Below are positions 25,870-35,800 of a stretch of DNA of 64,000 bases, piece by piece. Both the position numbers and the translations under genes were made by a program. The stretch comes from an uncultured Oscillospiraceae bacterium (GTDB taxonomy: Bacteria > Bacillota > Clostridia > Oscillospirales > Ruminococcaceae): NCBI GenBank assembly GCA_947522735.1, contig CANNTZ010000006.1:5027-69026 (forward strand), read 5' to 3'. Within the stretch, counting starts at the first letter, position 1; each line of letters begins with the position of its first letter. The notes under the pieces were generated by a model. It was given only the letters and a program-made list of their open reading frames with translations, was not told the origin of the DNA and did not search any database.

Positions 25870-26592
25870 ATGGGACTTTTCGATAAAAAATACTGCGATG
25901 TTTGCGGAGAGAAGATAGGACTTCTCGGCAACCGCAAGCTCGAGGACGGCAACCTCTGCAAAAACTGTGCCAAAAAGCTCTCCCCGTGGTTTACCGAGCG
26001 CCGACACGCGACTTTGTCGGAGATAAAGGAGCAGCTTGATTATCGCGAGGCAAACCGCGAGGCGGTCGCAGCGTTTCACACCACCCGCACTCTCGGCGAC
26101 AATCCGCGTGTGCTGATAGATGAGGACGCCGGAAAATTCATGGTCACAAGCGCCCGAAGCATTGAGGACGCCAACCCGGACGTCATCGATTTTTCACAGG
26201 TGACGGGCTGCCGTCTCGATATCAACGAGACCAAGACGGAGATCATGAAGGAGGGGCCAGACGGCAAAAAGGTGAGCTACACCCCGAAGCGCTACAGCTA
26301 CGAATATGACTTCTACATTGAGATTAACGTCAACAGTCCGTATTTCGACGAAATACGCTTCCGGTTGAACAGCAGCAGCGTAGAAGGACAGTCCCGCCGC
26401 GATTACGCGAAATTCAAGGAGATGGGCGAAGAGATAAAAGCTGTGCTTACGCAGGCGCGGCAGGAGATACGTGAGCGTATCACAGCGGCGGCGACCCCAA
26501 AGACGGCCATGACCTGCCCGTTGTGCGGCGCGACGACCACTCCCGACGCCTCCGGCTGCTGCGAATACTGTGGCGGCGCGCTGAATCAGTAA
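25870..26592 (+). CDS. DUF4428 protein with N- and C-terminal zinc ribbons
   Basis: 240 residues. The N-terminus is a DUF4428 zinc ribbon (YCDVCGEKIGLL, then CKNCAKKLSPWF). The middle (about 75-200) is a beta-rich domain with FMVTSARSIED and YDFYIEINVNSPYFDEIRF, resembling short Bacillota proteins without known function. The C-terminus has a second ribbon (TCPLCGATTTPDASGCCEYCGG). The protein is soluble, with no signal peptide. It starts 21 bp after the SPFH gene with a GGAGG site. The repeated zinc ribbons in both proteins suggest they interact; that is inference. Confidence 0.85.
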   Translation: MGLFDKKYCDVCGEKIGLLGNRKLEDGNLCKNCAKKLSPWFTERRHATLSEIKEQLDYREANREAVAAFHTTRTLGDNPRVLIDEDAGKFMVTSARSIEDANPDVIDFSQVTGCRLDINETKTEIMKEGPDGKKVSYTPKRYSYEYDFYIEINVNSPYFDEIRFRLNSSSVEGQSRRDYAKFKEMGEEIKAVLTQARQEIRERITAAATPKTAMTCPLCGATTTPDASGCCEYCGGALNQ

Positions 26593-26641
26593 GGCACACC
26601 CGTTAAAATAACCGACAGCAGACAGAAAGGATGACATTATT

Positions 26642-27292
26642 ATGGCAGATATCAGAGACGTGCTCACATCGAAACCTCAGAAGATACAGCTTGACCGCGA
26701 GATGACGCTCGAGGAGATATTTGATATGCTCAACGCGCACGCGGCCGCGTTCCCCAGCCACTTTGCGATCAAGACCGGAATTATCGGCAAGCACATCGCG
26801 TTTGACGAGCGCTATCGCGCTAAGCCCAGCCTGACCGTGAATGGCAACATGGTGACCATCTCCAAGGTGATGAACAGCGGCTCGGCCTATGTCGGGGTCG
26901 GCGGGGTCAGAGTGAACGTTGACGGGAAGGAAACCAACCCGATGATGGCGGAGGACTACTACCGGACGATTTGCGACATCTGCTGCCGCATCTTTGCCGG
27001 CGAGGAGGTCGAGGACTATCCCGTTCAGGCCCCTGCCGCCGCTCAGGTCGGCGCAGACGGCGCTCCAGTCGATCCGAGCGCCCCGGCTGAAAAGGACTAC
27101 ACCACGCTGCTTCTGCTTGAAATATTCCTCGGCTATCTCGGCGTTCACCGCTTCTATGTCGGAAAGATCGGCACAGGCATCCTCTGGCTGCTGACCGGCT
27201 CCTGCTGCGGCATTGGCTGGCTCGTAGACCTCATCAAGATACTGAGCGGCAAATTCACCGACAAGCAGGGACGCGTTATCGTCAAGAAATAA
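26642..27292 (+). CDS. TM2-domain membrane protein
   Basis: 216 residues. Residues 1-125 form a soluble domain of unknown kind (IQLDREMTLEEIFDMLNAHAA, then KTGIIGKHIAF). A Pro/Ala linker leads to a C-terminal TM2 domain (about 150-215): a short helix with LGYLGVHRFYVGKIGTG and a second helix GILWLLTGSCCGIGWLVDL. TM2 proteins are small two-helix membrane modules seen from bacteria to animals, and their biochemical role is not settled. Third gene of the SPFH cassette, with a GAAAGGA ribosome site 50 bp after the DUF4428 gene. Confidence 0.87.
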   Translation: MADIRDVLTSKPQKIQLDREMTLEEIFDMLNAHAAAFPSHFAIKTGIIGKHIAFDERYRAKPSLTVNGNMVTISKVMNSGSAYVGVGGVRVNVDGKETNPMMAEDYYRTICDICCRIFAGEEVEDYPVQAPAAAQVGADGAPVDPSAPAEKDYTTLLLLEIFLGYLGVHRFYVGKIGTGILWLLTGSCCGIGWLVDLIKILSGKFTDKQGRVIVKK

Positions 27293-27328
27293 GCCGTATT
27301 ACGATATAAAAGAAAGGGCAGGATAATT

Positions 27329-27835
27329 ATGCCGAATACCTATACCGTGACCTTTGCTCAACTTCCGGCCAGCCTTTCCGAGCTTCAGGCGCTGCCGGAG
27401 GCGTCGCTTGCACAGCCGCAGTTTGCCGCTGCGCTCACAGTCGCCGCGCTCTGCCAGTATCCCGTCAACCCGAACGCCTGCTATGAGATGCTCGACTATC
27501 TCCGTGGCCCGCGTCCGCTGACGCCATACGACAAGCAGTTTATCCGCGACCGTTTTCGCGGCAAGGATTACGTCCCGCGCTCCTATTTTGCCGGAACCTC
27601 CCCAGATAACAACTACACCCCGACGCAGCCGTACACCGTGACCTTCTTCGAGAACGCATACAGCCGCGCCGAATATAACAACGGCTATCTCATGCTGCAC
27701 GTCAGATCCTCCGGAGCGGATTCGCCGCGTCAGGTCAAGCTGCGCCTCAAGCCCTCAACCGGCCAGTGGTTCCTCTGGGAGCAGCACCTTCTGCCGGATA
27801 TCCGCACGCCGAAGGCTCTTGACCCGTGGGCATGA
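27329..27835 (+). CDS. DUF6935-like protein, last gene of the SPFH cassette
   Basis: 168 residues. Sequences such as ALCQYPVNPNACYEMLDYLRGP, LTPYDKQFIRDRF, NNYTPTQPYTV and RLKPSTGQWFLWE fit a conserved Bacillota family that I recall as DUF6935. It has no catalytic signature I know, no signal peptide and no membrane helix. It is often seen beside TM2 and DUF4428 proteins, as it is here (36 bp after the TM2 gene). A strong terminator follows, ending the four-gene cassette. The function is unknown. Confidence 0.75.
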   Translation: MPNTYTVTFAQLPASLSELQALPEASLAQPQFAAALTVAALCQYPVNPNACYEMLDYLRGPRPLTPYDKQFIRDRFRGKDYVPRSYFAGTSPDNNYTPTQPYTVTFFENAYSRAEYNNGYLMLHVRSSGADSPRQVKLRLKPSTGQWFLWEQHLLPDIRTPKALDPWA

Positions 27836-27864
27836 CCGCGACGCAAGGCCCGATAAAACCAGCT

Positions 27865-27894
27865 TCGCCCGGAGAGAGCTCCGGGCGATTTTTT
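27865..27894 (+). terminator. rho-independent terminator of the SPFH cassette
   Basis: A perfect 10-bp stem (TCGCCCGGAG pairing with CTCCGGGCGA) is followed by TTTTTT. Confidence 0.92.
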
Positions 27895-27945
27895 GCATTG
27901 CATAAGCTTGCCGCACTGCGCTGACGACTTTTTTTGATTTACGCA

Positions 27946-27975
27946 TTGTCAAGCGCATATGAGATGTGGTAAAAT
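27946..27975 (+). promoter_or_regulatory. sigma-A-type promoter of the metF-metH operon
   Basis: TTGTCA (27946-27951) and TAAAAT (27970-27975) are 18 bp apart, about 43 bp before metF. The short leader leaves no room for an S-box or SAM riboswitch. Confidence 0.6.
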
Positions 27976-28017
27976 ATATTGTATGATATTGCAGCGCTAA
28001 AGCGGAGGATCACTGAG

Positions 28018-28902
28018 ATGAAAATAAAAGACATACTTGAAGGCAAGAGATATTCGCTGTCGTTCGAGGTGTTCCCGCCAAAGACCGGAGCCGCATATGA
28101 CAGCGTAAAAATAGCGACAGAGGAGATAGCCAGGCTTTCTCCGGCGTTCATGAGCGTGACCTACGGCGCAGGAGGCGGCACAAGCGCCTACACCCTCGAG
28201 ATAGCCCGGCGGATAGAGGAGGACTGCGGCGTGCCATCGCTGGCGCACCTGACCTGCATTTCCTCGACGCGCGAAACGGTGCGGCGGCAGATACGCGCTT
28301 TTTCCGAGGCGGGGATAGAGAACGTCATGGCGCTGCGCGGCGATATTCCGGCGGATCGGGCGGGCGAGGACCGCTCCGGCTGGGACTACCGCTACGCCAC
28401 CGAGCTCATCGCCGATATCAAGGCGCTTGCACCGGAAATGTGCATTGGCGGCGCTTGCTATCCGGAGATACATCCGGAGAGCGCGAACCAGCGCGAGGAT
28501 ATCGCGCACCTGCGCGAAAAGGTGGATGCCGGCTGCGATTTTCTGACGACGCAGATGTTTTTCGACAACAATCTGCTCTACAACTTCCTCTACAAGATAC
28601 GCGAGGCCGGAATAACCGCGCCGGTTATCGCCGGTATCATGCCGATAACCAATGCCAATCAGGTCGAGCGCGCGATAAGGCTGTCCGGCTCGTTTATGCC
28701 GCAGCGCTTTAAGAGCCTTGTCGATAAGTTCGGGCGCTATCCCGATGCGATGAAGCAGGCAGGCATCGCCTATGCAACCGACCAGATAATCGATCTCTAC
28801 GCAAACGGAATTACCCACGTCCACGTCTATACGATGAACAAGCCGGACGTCGCTGCGAAGATACAGGCAAACCTCTCCGATATCCTCGGAAAAGAGGACT
28901 GA
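28018..28902 (+). CDS. metF: 5,10-methylenetetrahydrofolate reductase
   Basis: 294 residues, the normal length of bacterial MetF. The enzyme reduces 5,10-methylene-THF to 5-methyl-THF, the methyl donor for methionine synthase, and uses FAD. Family features: SFEVFPPKTG at the N-terminus with the catalytic Glu, VTYGAGGGT near 55, HLTC near 85, ALRGD near 115 and TTQMFFDN near 180. The ATG at 28018 follows GGAGG; 13 upstream codons are open but have no site. First gene of the methionine operon, two bases before the MetH activation-domain gene. Confidence 0.95.
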   Translation: MKIKDILEGKRYSLSFEVFPPKTGAAYDSVKIATEEIARLSPAFMSVTYGAGGGTSAYTLEIARRIEEDCGVPSLAHLTCISSTRETVRRQIRAFSEAGIENVMALRGDIPADRAGEDRSGWDYRYATELIADIKALAPEMCIGGACYPEIHPESANQREDIAHLREKVDAGCDFLTTQMFFDNNLLYNFLYKIREAGITAPVIAGIMPITNANQVERAIRLSGSFMPQRFKSLVDKFGRYPDAMKQAGIAYATDQIIDLYANGITHVHVYTMNKPDVAAKIQANLSDILGKED

Positions 28903-28904
28903 CC

Positions 28905-29531
28905 ATGATATTCACCAAAGCATATTCACTGCCGGACTACGACCGCCGGGAGATAATGCGGTACGCCGGGGTGCGTGAGAGCAGCCCCGTGCTTGAGGGC
29001 GAGATGGAGCGTTGTCTTGCGCTGTGCAAGGGGGTTTTTCGCGGCGTGGTCTGCTATTCGCGGATCGGCATCAGCGTCGGCGACGGCTGCGTCGAGACGC
29101 CGTTCGCACGGCTTTGCAGCGCGACGCTCGCGAAAAATCTCTGCGGATGCAGGGAAGCGGTGGTCTTTGCGGCGACGGTCGGCGCTGGCATCGACCGGCT
29201 GATACAGCGCTACGCCGCCGTCGAGATATCGACGGCCGTGTGGCTTCAGGCGATAGGTGCGGAGCGCGTCGAGGCGCTGTGCGACGTCTTCTGCGACGAG
29301 CTGGAGAGGCTGCTCGCGTGTGAGGGGCTGCATACGCGCGCGAGGTTCAGCCCGGGCTATGGCGACCTGCCGCTGGAAACGCAGCGCGCGATGACTGACT
29401 TCCTCGATTGCCGCCGGAAGATCGGCGTTACGCTCGGCGAGAGCCTGCTGATGTCGCCGGGAAAATCGGTTACGGCGATAGTCGGCGCAGGAATGGAGCG
29501 CGAAAAAGACGGCTGTGCATATAAAAAATGA
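28905..29531 (+). CDS. stand-alone MetH activation-domain protein
   Basis: 208 residues. It matches the C-terminal AdoMet-binding activation domain of cobalamin-dependent methionine synthase: FAATVGAGIDRLI near 85, and RARFSPGYGDLPLETQ near 145 with the Arg-x-x-x-Pro-Gly-Tyr AdoMet-binding motif. In E. coli MetH this domain donates AdoMet for reductive repair of inactive cob(II)alamin. Here it is encoded separately, directly before a metH gene that lacks it, so the two proteins probably act together. Its end overlaps or closely abuts the metH start. Confidence 0.87.
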   Translation: MIFTKAYSLPDYDRREIMRYAGVRESSPVLEGEMERCLALCKGVFRGVVCYSRIGISVGDGCVETPFARLCSATLAKNLCGCREAVVFAATVGAGIDRLIQRYAAVEISTAVWLQAIGAERVEALCDVFCDELERLLACEGLHTRARFSPGYGDLPLETQRAMTDFLDCRRKIGVTLGESLLMSPGKSVTAIVGAGMEREKDGCAYKK

Positions 29532-29545
29532 AACGGGGCAGCGAT

Positions 29546-31966
29546 ATGAGCATACGAGACGAGATCAAAACACGGCGGCTCTGGCTGGACGGCAGCATGG
29601 GCACGCTTTTGCAGGGGCTGGGGCTGCTGCCCGGCGAGCTGCCGGAACGCTGGAGCATCACGCACAGCCGGGAGATCGTCGGGATTCACCGGGCATATTA
29701 CGAGGCGGGCAGCAACATCGTCTGCTCGAACACCTTCGGCGCGAACCCGCTGAAATTTGACGACGGCGAGCTGGAGGAGCTGGTATGCGCGGCGATGGAG
29801 AACGCCAGAGCCGCACGCGATACGGCGAGAGCGCCGCAAAGCAAATATGTCGCGCTCGATATAGGCCCGCTCGGACGGCTGCTGAAGCCCTACGGCGACC
29901 TTGACCTCGAGGACGCGGTCGCGGCCTTTGCCAAGACCGTTCGCCTCGGCGTAAAATACGGCGCAGATCTGATATTCATTGAGACGATGAACGACAGCTA
30001 TGAGACGAAGGCGGCGGTGCTCGCGGCTAAGGAAAGCTCCGATCTGCCGGTGCTCGCCTCCAATGCCTACGGTGAGGACGGCAAGCTGATGACCGGCGCG
30101 ACGCCGTCCGCAATGGTTGCGATGCTTGAGGGGCTGGGTGTGGACGCGCTTGGGACAAATTGCTCGCTTGGGCCAAGGCAGCTCATGGGCGTGGTTAGGG
30201 AGCTTGTCGAAAACGCGTCGATTCCGGTTTTTGCCAAGCCAAATTCGGGGCTCCCGACGCAGCTTGACGGCGTTACCGTGTTCGGCGTGGACGAGGACGA
30301 ATTTGCCGCAGACATGCGCGAAATGGCGCTGATGGGCGTTAACATCCTCGGCGGCTGCTGCGGGACAACGCCGGAATATATACGCAAAGCCGTTGCCGCA
30401 ACGCAGGATATCCCGTTTGCACCTGTTGCGGACAGGGGCTTCACCGTCGTTTCGTCCTATACACACGACGTAAAGCTCGGAGAGCGCCCGGTGATAATCG
30501 GCGAGCGAATCAACCCGACCGGGAAGAAGCGCTTCAAGCAGGCACTGCTCGAGGGAGATACCGGATATATCCTGCGCGAGGGTCTTGCAGAGCAGGAGCA
30601 CGGCGCGCATATCCTCGACGTCAACGTCGGGCTTCCCGGCATCGACGAGCCGGAGACGCTGACGCACACCGTAACCGAGCTTCAGGCCGTCACCGACCTG
30701 CCGCTCCAGCTCGATACCTCCTCTCCCGCCGCGCTTGAGCGCGCACTGCGCCGCTATAACGGCAAGGCAATGATAAACTCGGTCAACGGCAAGGAGGAGA
30801 GCATGAGCGCGGTGCTGCCGCTCGTCAAAAAGTACGGCGGAGTAGTGGTTGCGCTGACGCTTGACGAGAACGGAATCCCGGACACCGTCGCCGGGCGTGT
30901 CGCCATCGCCGAAAGGATACTGCGCCGCGCCGAGGAATACGGCGTTGAGCGCAAGAATATCGTCGTAGACACGCTGTGCATGTCAGTTAGCGCCGATCCC
31001 ACCTCGGCCAGGACGACGCTCGGCGCACTGCGCTGCATCCGCGAGGACTTTGGGCTGAACACCGTACTCGGCGTTTCGAATATCTCGTTCGGACTGCCGC
31101 AGCGCGAGACGGTTAACGCCTGCTTCTTCGCGCTGGCGCTCGAAAACGGGCTGTCCGCAGCAATAATCAACCCGTTCTCGCTTGAGATGATGAAGACATA
31201 CCGCTCCTTCCTGCTGCTGAACGGCATGGACGAGAGCTGCGCCGGATATATTGATTTTGCGCAGACGCTACCGCAGACGCAGTCTCCAACAGCACAGCCC
31301 GTCGCAGCGAAGCCGGAAAACTCCGGGCTCTCGGAGCGCAGCGAGCTGCAAGCCGCGATAATCAAAGGACTGAAGGAGCAGGCGGCTTCAGCCTGCGCAA
31401 GAATGCTTGCGGACACCGAGCCGTTGACCGTCGTGAACGAGCAGATAATCCCGGCGCTCGACGTCGTAGGAAAGGGCTTCGAGCAGAAAACCGTCTATCT
31501 GCCGCAGCTACTGATGAGCGCGGAGGCGGCGAAAAACGCCTTTGAGGCGGTGCGCGAGGCGGTTGTCGCGACAGGCGCGCCGCAGGAGAAGAAGGCCAAA
31601 TTCGTCATCGCCACCGTCAAGGGCGACATTCATGATATCGGCAAGAACATCGTCCGCGTACTGCTGGAAAATTACGGCTTTCAGGTGATTGACCTTGGCC
31701 GCGACGTGCCGCCGGAGACGATTGTCGATACCGTAGTGCGCGAGCACGCGCCGCTCTGCGGGTTGAGCGCGCTGATGACCACCACCGTTCCGGCAATGGA
31801 GGAGACGGTTACGCTGCTGCACCGCGCCGCGCCGTGGTGTCGTACAGTCGTCGGCGGCGCGGTGCTGACGGAGGACTACGCCGCGCGTATCGGAGCGGAC
31901 AAATACGCCAAGGACGCCATGGCGACGGTGCGCTACGCCGAGGAGGTAAACGCCGGGCTCTGCTGA
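29546..31966 (+). CDS. metH: cobalamin-dependent methionine synthase, without activation domain
   Basis: 806 residues. Domain order: homocysteine S-methyltransferase (about 1-290) with zinc ligands in GTNCSLG and GGCCGT; pterin-binding TIM barrel (about 310-575) with GERINPTGKKRF and SNISFGLP; cobalamin cap and binding domains (about 600-806) with the cobalt-ligating histidine in DIHDIGKNI. The activation domain present in E. coli MetH is missing here and is supplied by the preceding gene. The reaction makes methionine from homocysteine and 5-methyl-THF. The ATG at 29546 has a GGGG site; an ATG at 29528 overlapping the upstream stop is an alternative. A terminator follows. Confidence 0.94.
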   Translation: MSIRDEIKTRRLWLDGSMGTLLQGLGLLPGELPERWSITHSREIVGIHRAYYEAGSNIVCSNTFGANPLKFDDGELEELVCAAMENARAARDTARAPQSKYVALDIGPLGRLLKPYGDLDLEDAVAAFAKTVRLGVKYGADLIFIETMNDSYETKAAVLAAKESSDLPVLASNAYGEDGKLMTGATPSAMVAMLEGLGVDALGTNCSLGPRQLMGVVRELVENASIPVFAKPNSGLPTQLDGVTVFGVDEDEFAADMREMALMGVNILGGCCGTTPEYIRKAVAATQDIPFAPVADRGFTVVSSYTHDVKLGERPVIIGERINPTGKKRFKQALLEGDTGYILREGLAEQEHGAHILDVNVGLPGIDEPETLTHTVTELQAVTDLPLQLDTSSPAALERALRRYNGKAMINSVNGKEESMSAVLPLVKKYGGVVVALTLDENGIPDTVAGRVAIAERILRRAEEYGVERKNIVVDTLCMSVSADPTSARTTLGALRCIREDFGLNTVLGVSNISFGLPQRETVNACFFALALENGLSAAIINPFSLEMMKTYRSFLLLNGMDESCAGYIDFAQTLPQTQSPTAQPVAAKPENSGLSERSELQAAIIKGLKEQAASACARMLADTEPLTVVNEQIIPALDVVGKGFEQKTVYLPQLLMSAEAAKNAFEAVREAVVATGAPQEKKAKFVIATVKGDIHDIGKNIVRVLLENYGFQVIDLGRDVPPETIVDTVVREHAPLCGLSALMTTTVPAMEETVTLLHRAAPWCRTVVGGAVLTEDYAARIGADKYAKDAMATVRYAEEVNAGLC

Positions 31967-32005
31967 TTCCGGACGTGTCCGAGGCAATTGCCAATAAAAA
32001 AGGCA

Positions 32006-32050
32006 GCTCCGGGCCGCTCCCCGAAGGGGCGCAGACCCGGGGCGTATTTT
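32006..32050 (+). terminator. probable terminator after metH
   Basis: GCTCCGGG pairs with CCCGGGGC around an inner CGCTCCCC/GGGGCG hairpin, followed by TATTTTATTT. Confidence 0.6.
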
Positions 32051-32865
32051 ATTTGTGCGACAGGCGCGCAGCCTTAAAAGGCGAGTCAGAGATATCAGAG
32101 CGCTCAGGCGTAGTCGATCGGACGCTTCTGATTTGCTCCGCAAACAGCTCGCGACAAACGCCGCCGACAGGAGTCTTGAGCGCCAAAGAGGATAGCTCTC
32201 CGGGCTGCTCACGGAGGGGGAGCGTACGGAGAAGTCCGCGCGCCGTGGCGGCCACGCCATATTCACGCTCATCGGATGCATTTCTTGCAGCCGCAGAGAA
32301 GCACGGGAGCGGACGGAATAACGGACAGAAGAAAATGTGATACGCTTAAACGTTTTATCCTATGGCTCACGCTTTGACGCGGACGAAAATACTGGAAAAA
32401 GCCGAAGAGAGCGGGAGTTTGAGCCGCACGGCGCGGGAGAGCGCAATTGCGGAGAAGCGGCCGGCGGGAGGGGAACGGAAGAAGAACAGAGGGTTGCGGT
32501 TGCGATTTACAAACAAGCGCGATAATCACAGGCCTTCCGGCGAGACGTTGCGGAGCGGCTGTAAGGCATTTTTTTAAAAAAAGCTATAGACATCGGACGC
32601 AAAATGGATTATTATAAAAGAGCGATGATATTAAAGCGTTTTAGCTTCAATTCGCTTTATGATGAACGGCTTTCCGGGACAGGGCGGAAAAATCCGCAGT
32701 CTACGAGAAGGTCTGCGCAAAGGCCGGTCACGGCCGCTGCTGTGATCCTGTCGGCAGCGGCGCGGAGCCTTGAAAAAGCAAACGATTCTGGCGGCGCGAG
32801 CGTGCGGGAGCTTCTATACGGAAAAGCGTGCGCCGCGGCGTATATAAATGAATGGAGGAATTGAA
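32051..32865. other. intergenic stretch without a recognised gene
   Basis: About 800 bases between metH and the large glycosidase gene. Short open frames exist on both strands, but none has a ribosome site with a recognisable product. The part near 32570 is AT-rich with an A/T run and may hold a promoter. GGAGG at about 32853 serves the glycosidase gene. I see no RNA gene or repeat. Confidence 0.5.
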
Positions 32866-35800
32866 ATGATACCGGATTATTTCGGACAAATTCACTTTGA
32901 GGAGGGCAGATGGGCGAGGCTGAGGGCGTTTAACAACGGAGAGCGCTTGGAGCTTCGAGCGGAGGACATATTGCCGGAGAAGGACGGCGGATATATCTGC
33001 CGCATCTCCGAGGAGGCGACCAAAAGCGAGGGGCGCAGCGTATGGCAGATAGGCTTTGAGTGGGATCAGCCGAGGGACATACGTGCTGTAGAGATAGATT
33101 TTGCACCCGGCTTCGACGGCGCGCAGGTGAAGGAGCAGTACATCGAATACTGGCAGCGCTGTTGGCCAACCAAAAATCCGAACCGGGACGCCGGAGCGCG
33201 CCGCGGCTGGATTGGCGTGGACGACGCCTTTAACGGGTGCTGGACGGAGGCCTACGGAGAGATAGAGCTGCGGCCGGACGGCTCGCGGGAGGTGTTCGAC
33301 CACGTCGATGTGACCGAGGTGGATCACGAGGGGATTTGGGGCGCGCACGCCGAGTTTAACTCGTCGGAGGACTACAACGCCTTCTATCGCCGGGCGCTCA
33401 AGCTCAGGGTGATGTTCATCTCGGACGAGGCCCCGGTCGTGAAGAGCTTCCGGATCATCGGAAACTGCACCGTCGAGGAAAAGCGCTGCGAGATATATTT
33501 TGACGCGGCGAAAAAAGGAGGGACGAGGCTTGATAAGAAAGACGTCTCGATCTGGAACGGCGAGATAAAAAGCATAGAGGAGTTTGACGGCGGGCTGCGC
33601 GTCGATTATACTGCCAACGCGGGCGTCAGGACGGCAGGGGACGCGACGGTGCTGCAATTTGCCTGCGAGCCGCCGTTCGGCGTGAACGCTGCGGATATTG
33701 ACGGCGGCGTCTATATGGAGGACTATGGGCTGCTGATAACCCCGCCATGCGGTAAAGCCGGCGCGGAGCGGCGGGTTGCGGAGCTGACGGCGGGGAAGCG
33801 CTCGATATTCGACCGCGTCCCGGAGCATGCCGAGCAGACGCTTGCCAACGCCTTTGCGGAGATTCCGGCGATGGAGCCGCACAAGCAGCCGCCCTACGGC
33901 CGGTATGTGATACTCGGCTGGGATGGGCTTAGACAGAAATTTTGCCTGAGATACAACGGAGACATATTCGCAGACAAGAAGCAGCAGAAGAGCGCGCGCC
34001 GCGACCTCGCAGGAACGCGATGGGCCGGGCCTGTGCTGCATTTCCGCATTGCCTCCGGCGACCCTCCCGTGCGTCACGAGAAGAAGGACGAGTGCAGGCA
34101 GTATATGCCGGACGCGGCCGTGCCGGTCTATGTCACCGAGTGGGAGGACCGTGAGATAGAATACCGCCAGACCTCTTTTGCGACGCTGCGCGACCGGTCG
34201 CTGATTGGAAGGAGCGGGCTGCGCGGCGACGAGGACATCGTCGTCATGAACCGCATAGAGATCCGCAACGCCTCCGAGGACAGCCATGTATCGCGGCTGT
34301 ATATCGAGCTTTTCCCGGCGGAGCAGGCCGCGATGCGCGGAAATATCCTCGTCGCCGAGGGGCGCGTGACGCCGGACGACACAGTCCATTGCGGTTGGCG
34401 GGTGCAGAGGTACGGAGTTGACTGCATGAGGCTTGCGGCAAAGCCGGAAAAGGGAGAGCTGCGCTGCATCCCAAAGGTGACCGACGGCGTGGTTGCGAGC
34501 TGGACGGAGCCGGGAGAGCGCGATATCTTCAGCTATTACGACGGCTCGCGACCGAGGTTCGAGGCCCCGTCGAGCGTTCCCACGACGATGCTGCACGAGG
34601 TGGAGCTGGGCTCGTTCGAGACCTGCACGCTCGATTTTGTCATACCGTATAACACGCCGGTCACGCCGGAGGAGACGAGCGAGATCGCGAGCCTCAATTT
34701 TGAGGAGCAGAGAGCGCTTGTGACGGGATTCTGGCGCGCCTTCTACGACGGTGCGGCGAAGCTGGAGCTGCCAGACGAGAAGCAGCTCGACGATTTCGTC
34801 AAGGCGGTGCCGTGGCACATTATAATGACGGCAATGCGCGAGCCTGTGACCGGAAACTATATTGTCCCGGCCGGAACCTATACATACATGGCCTGCGGCA
34901 ACGAGGCGTGTATGCAGATTCGGCTGATGGATTACCTCGGCTATCACGACTATGCCGAAAAATATCTCGAAACCTACGTCAACTGCCAGGGAATGAACGG
35001 CCTTGACGGCAACTTCAAAAGCAAAAAGGGCGCACTCGTCGCAGTCAACTACGGCGGCCGCGGCACAAACGACAACCAGTTTGCATACAATCTTGATCAC
35101 GGCTACATCCTCTCCTGCTTTGCGGATCACTATATGCTGACCGGCGACGGGGATTGGCTGCGCCGCGTCGCGCAGACGGTCATCGACGGCTGTGACTTCG
35201 TGTTCCGCGAGCGCGAGGCAAACAAAAAATTTGACGAAAACGGCGAAAGGGCTTCGTATTACGGGCTGATGCCGCACGGACATCTTGAGGACAACGGAGA
35301 GTGGCGCTGCTGGTTCGCGGTCAACGCGCACGCCTGCGGAGGTATCCTGCGCATCGCGAGGGCGCTTGAGGAGATCGGATGCCCGGAGGCGGAGCGGATA
35401 ATGAGGGCTGGACTCGAATATCGCGACGATATCCGCGACTGCCTCGTCCGTGCGATGGCGAAATCGCCCGCGGTGCCGAACGGACGCGGCGGCTATATGC
35501 CGCATCTCCCGACCCGCGCAGAGATACGCGGACGCGACTGGGGTTGGTTCCGCGAGACGGCCTACGGCCCGCTGCACCTGGTCTACGGCCTTGTTCTCGA
35601 GCCGGACGAGCAGCTTACAGAATGGATACTGCGCGACCTTGAGGACAACCTGTTCCTCTCGCGCAGCTATGGACGCATCGCCGACAGGGAAAAATACTGG
35701 TTCAGCCGCGGTGGGATCACCATACAGTCCAACCTGCTGTTCAACGATCTGGTATACCTTGAGAGAAACGAGCCGGAACGCGCGGTTCGTGCGCTGTTCA

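Noticed and set aside
27895..28017. Possible SAM riboswitch before metF
   Set aside because: A promoter lies about 43 bp before the start, leaving no space, and no S-box core is seen.
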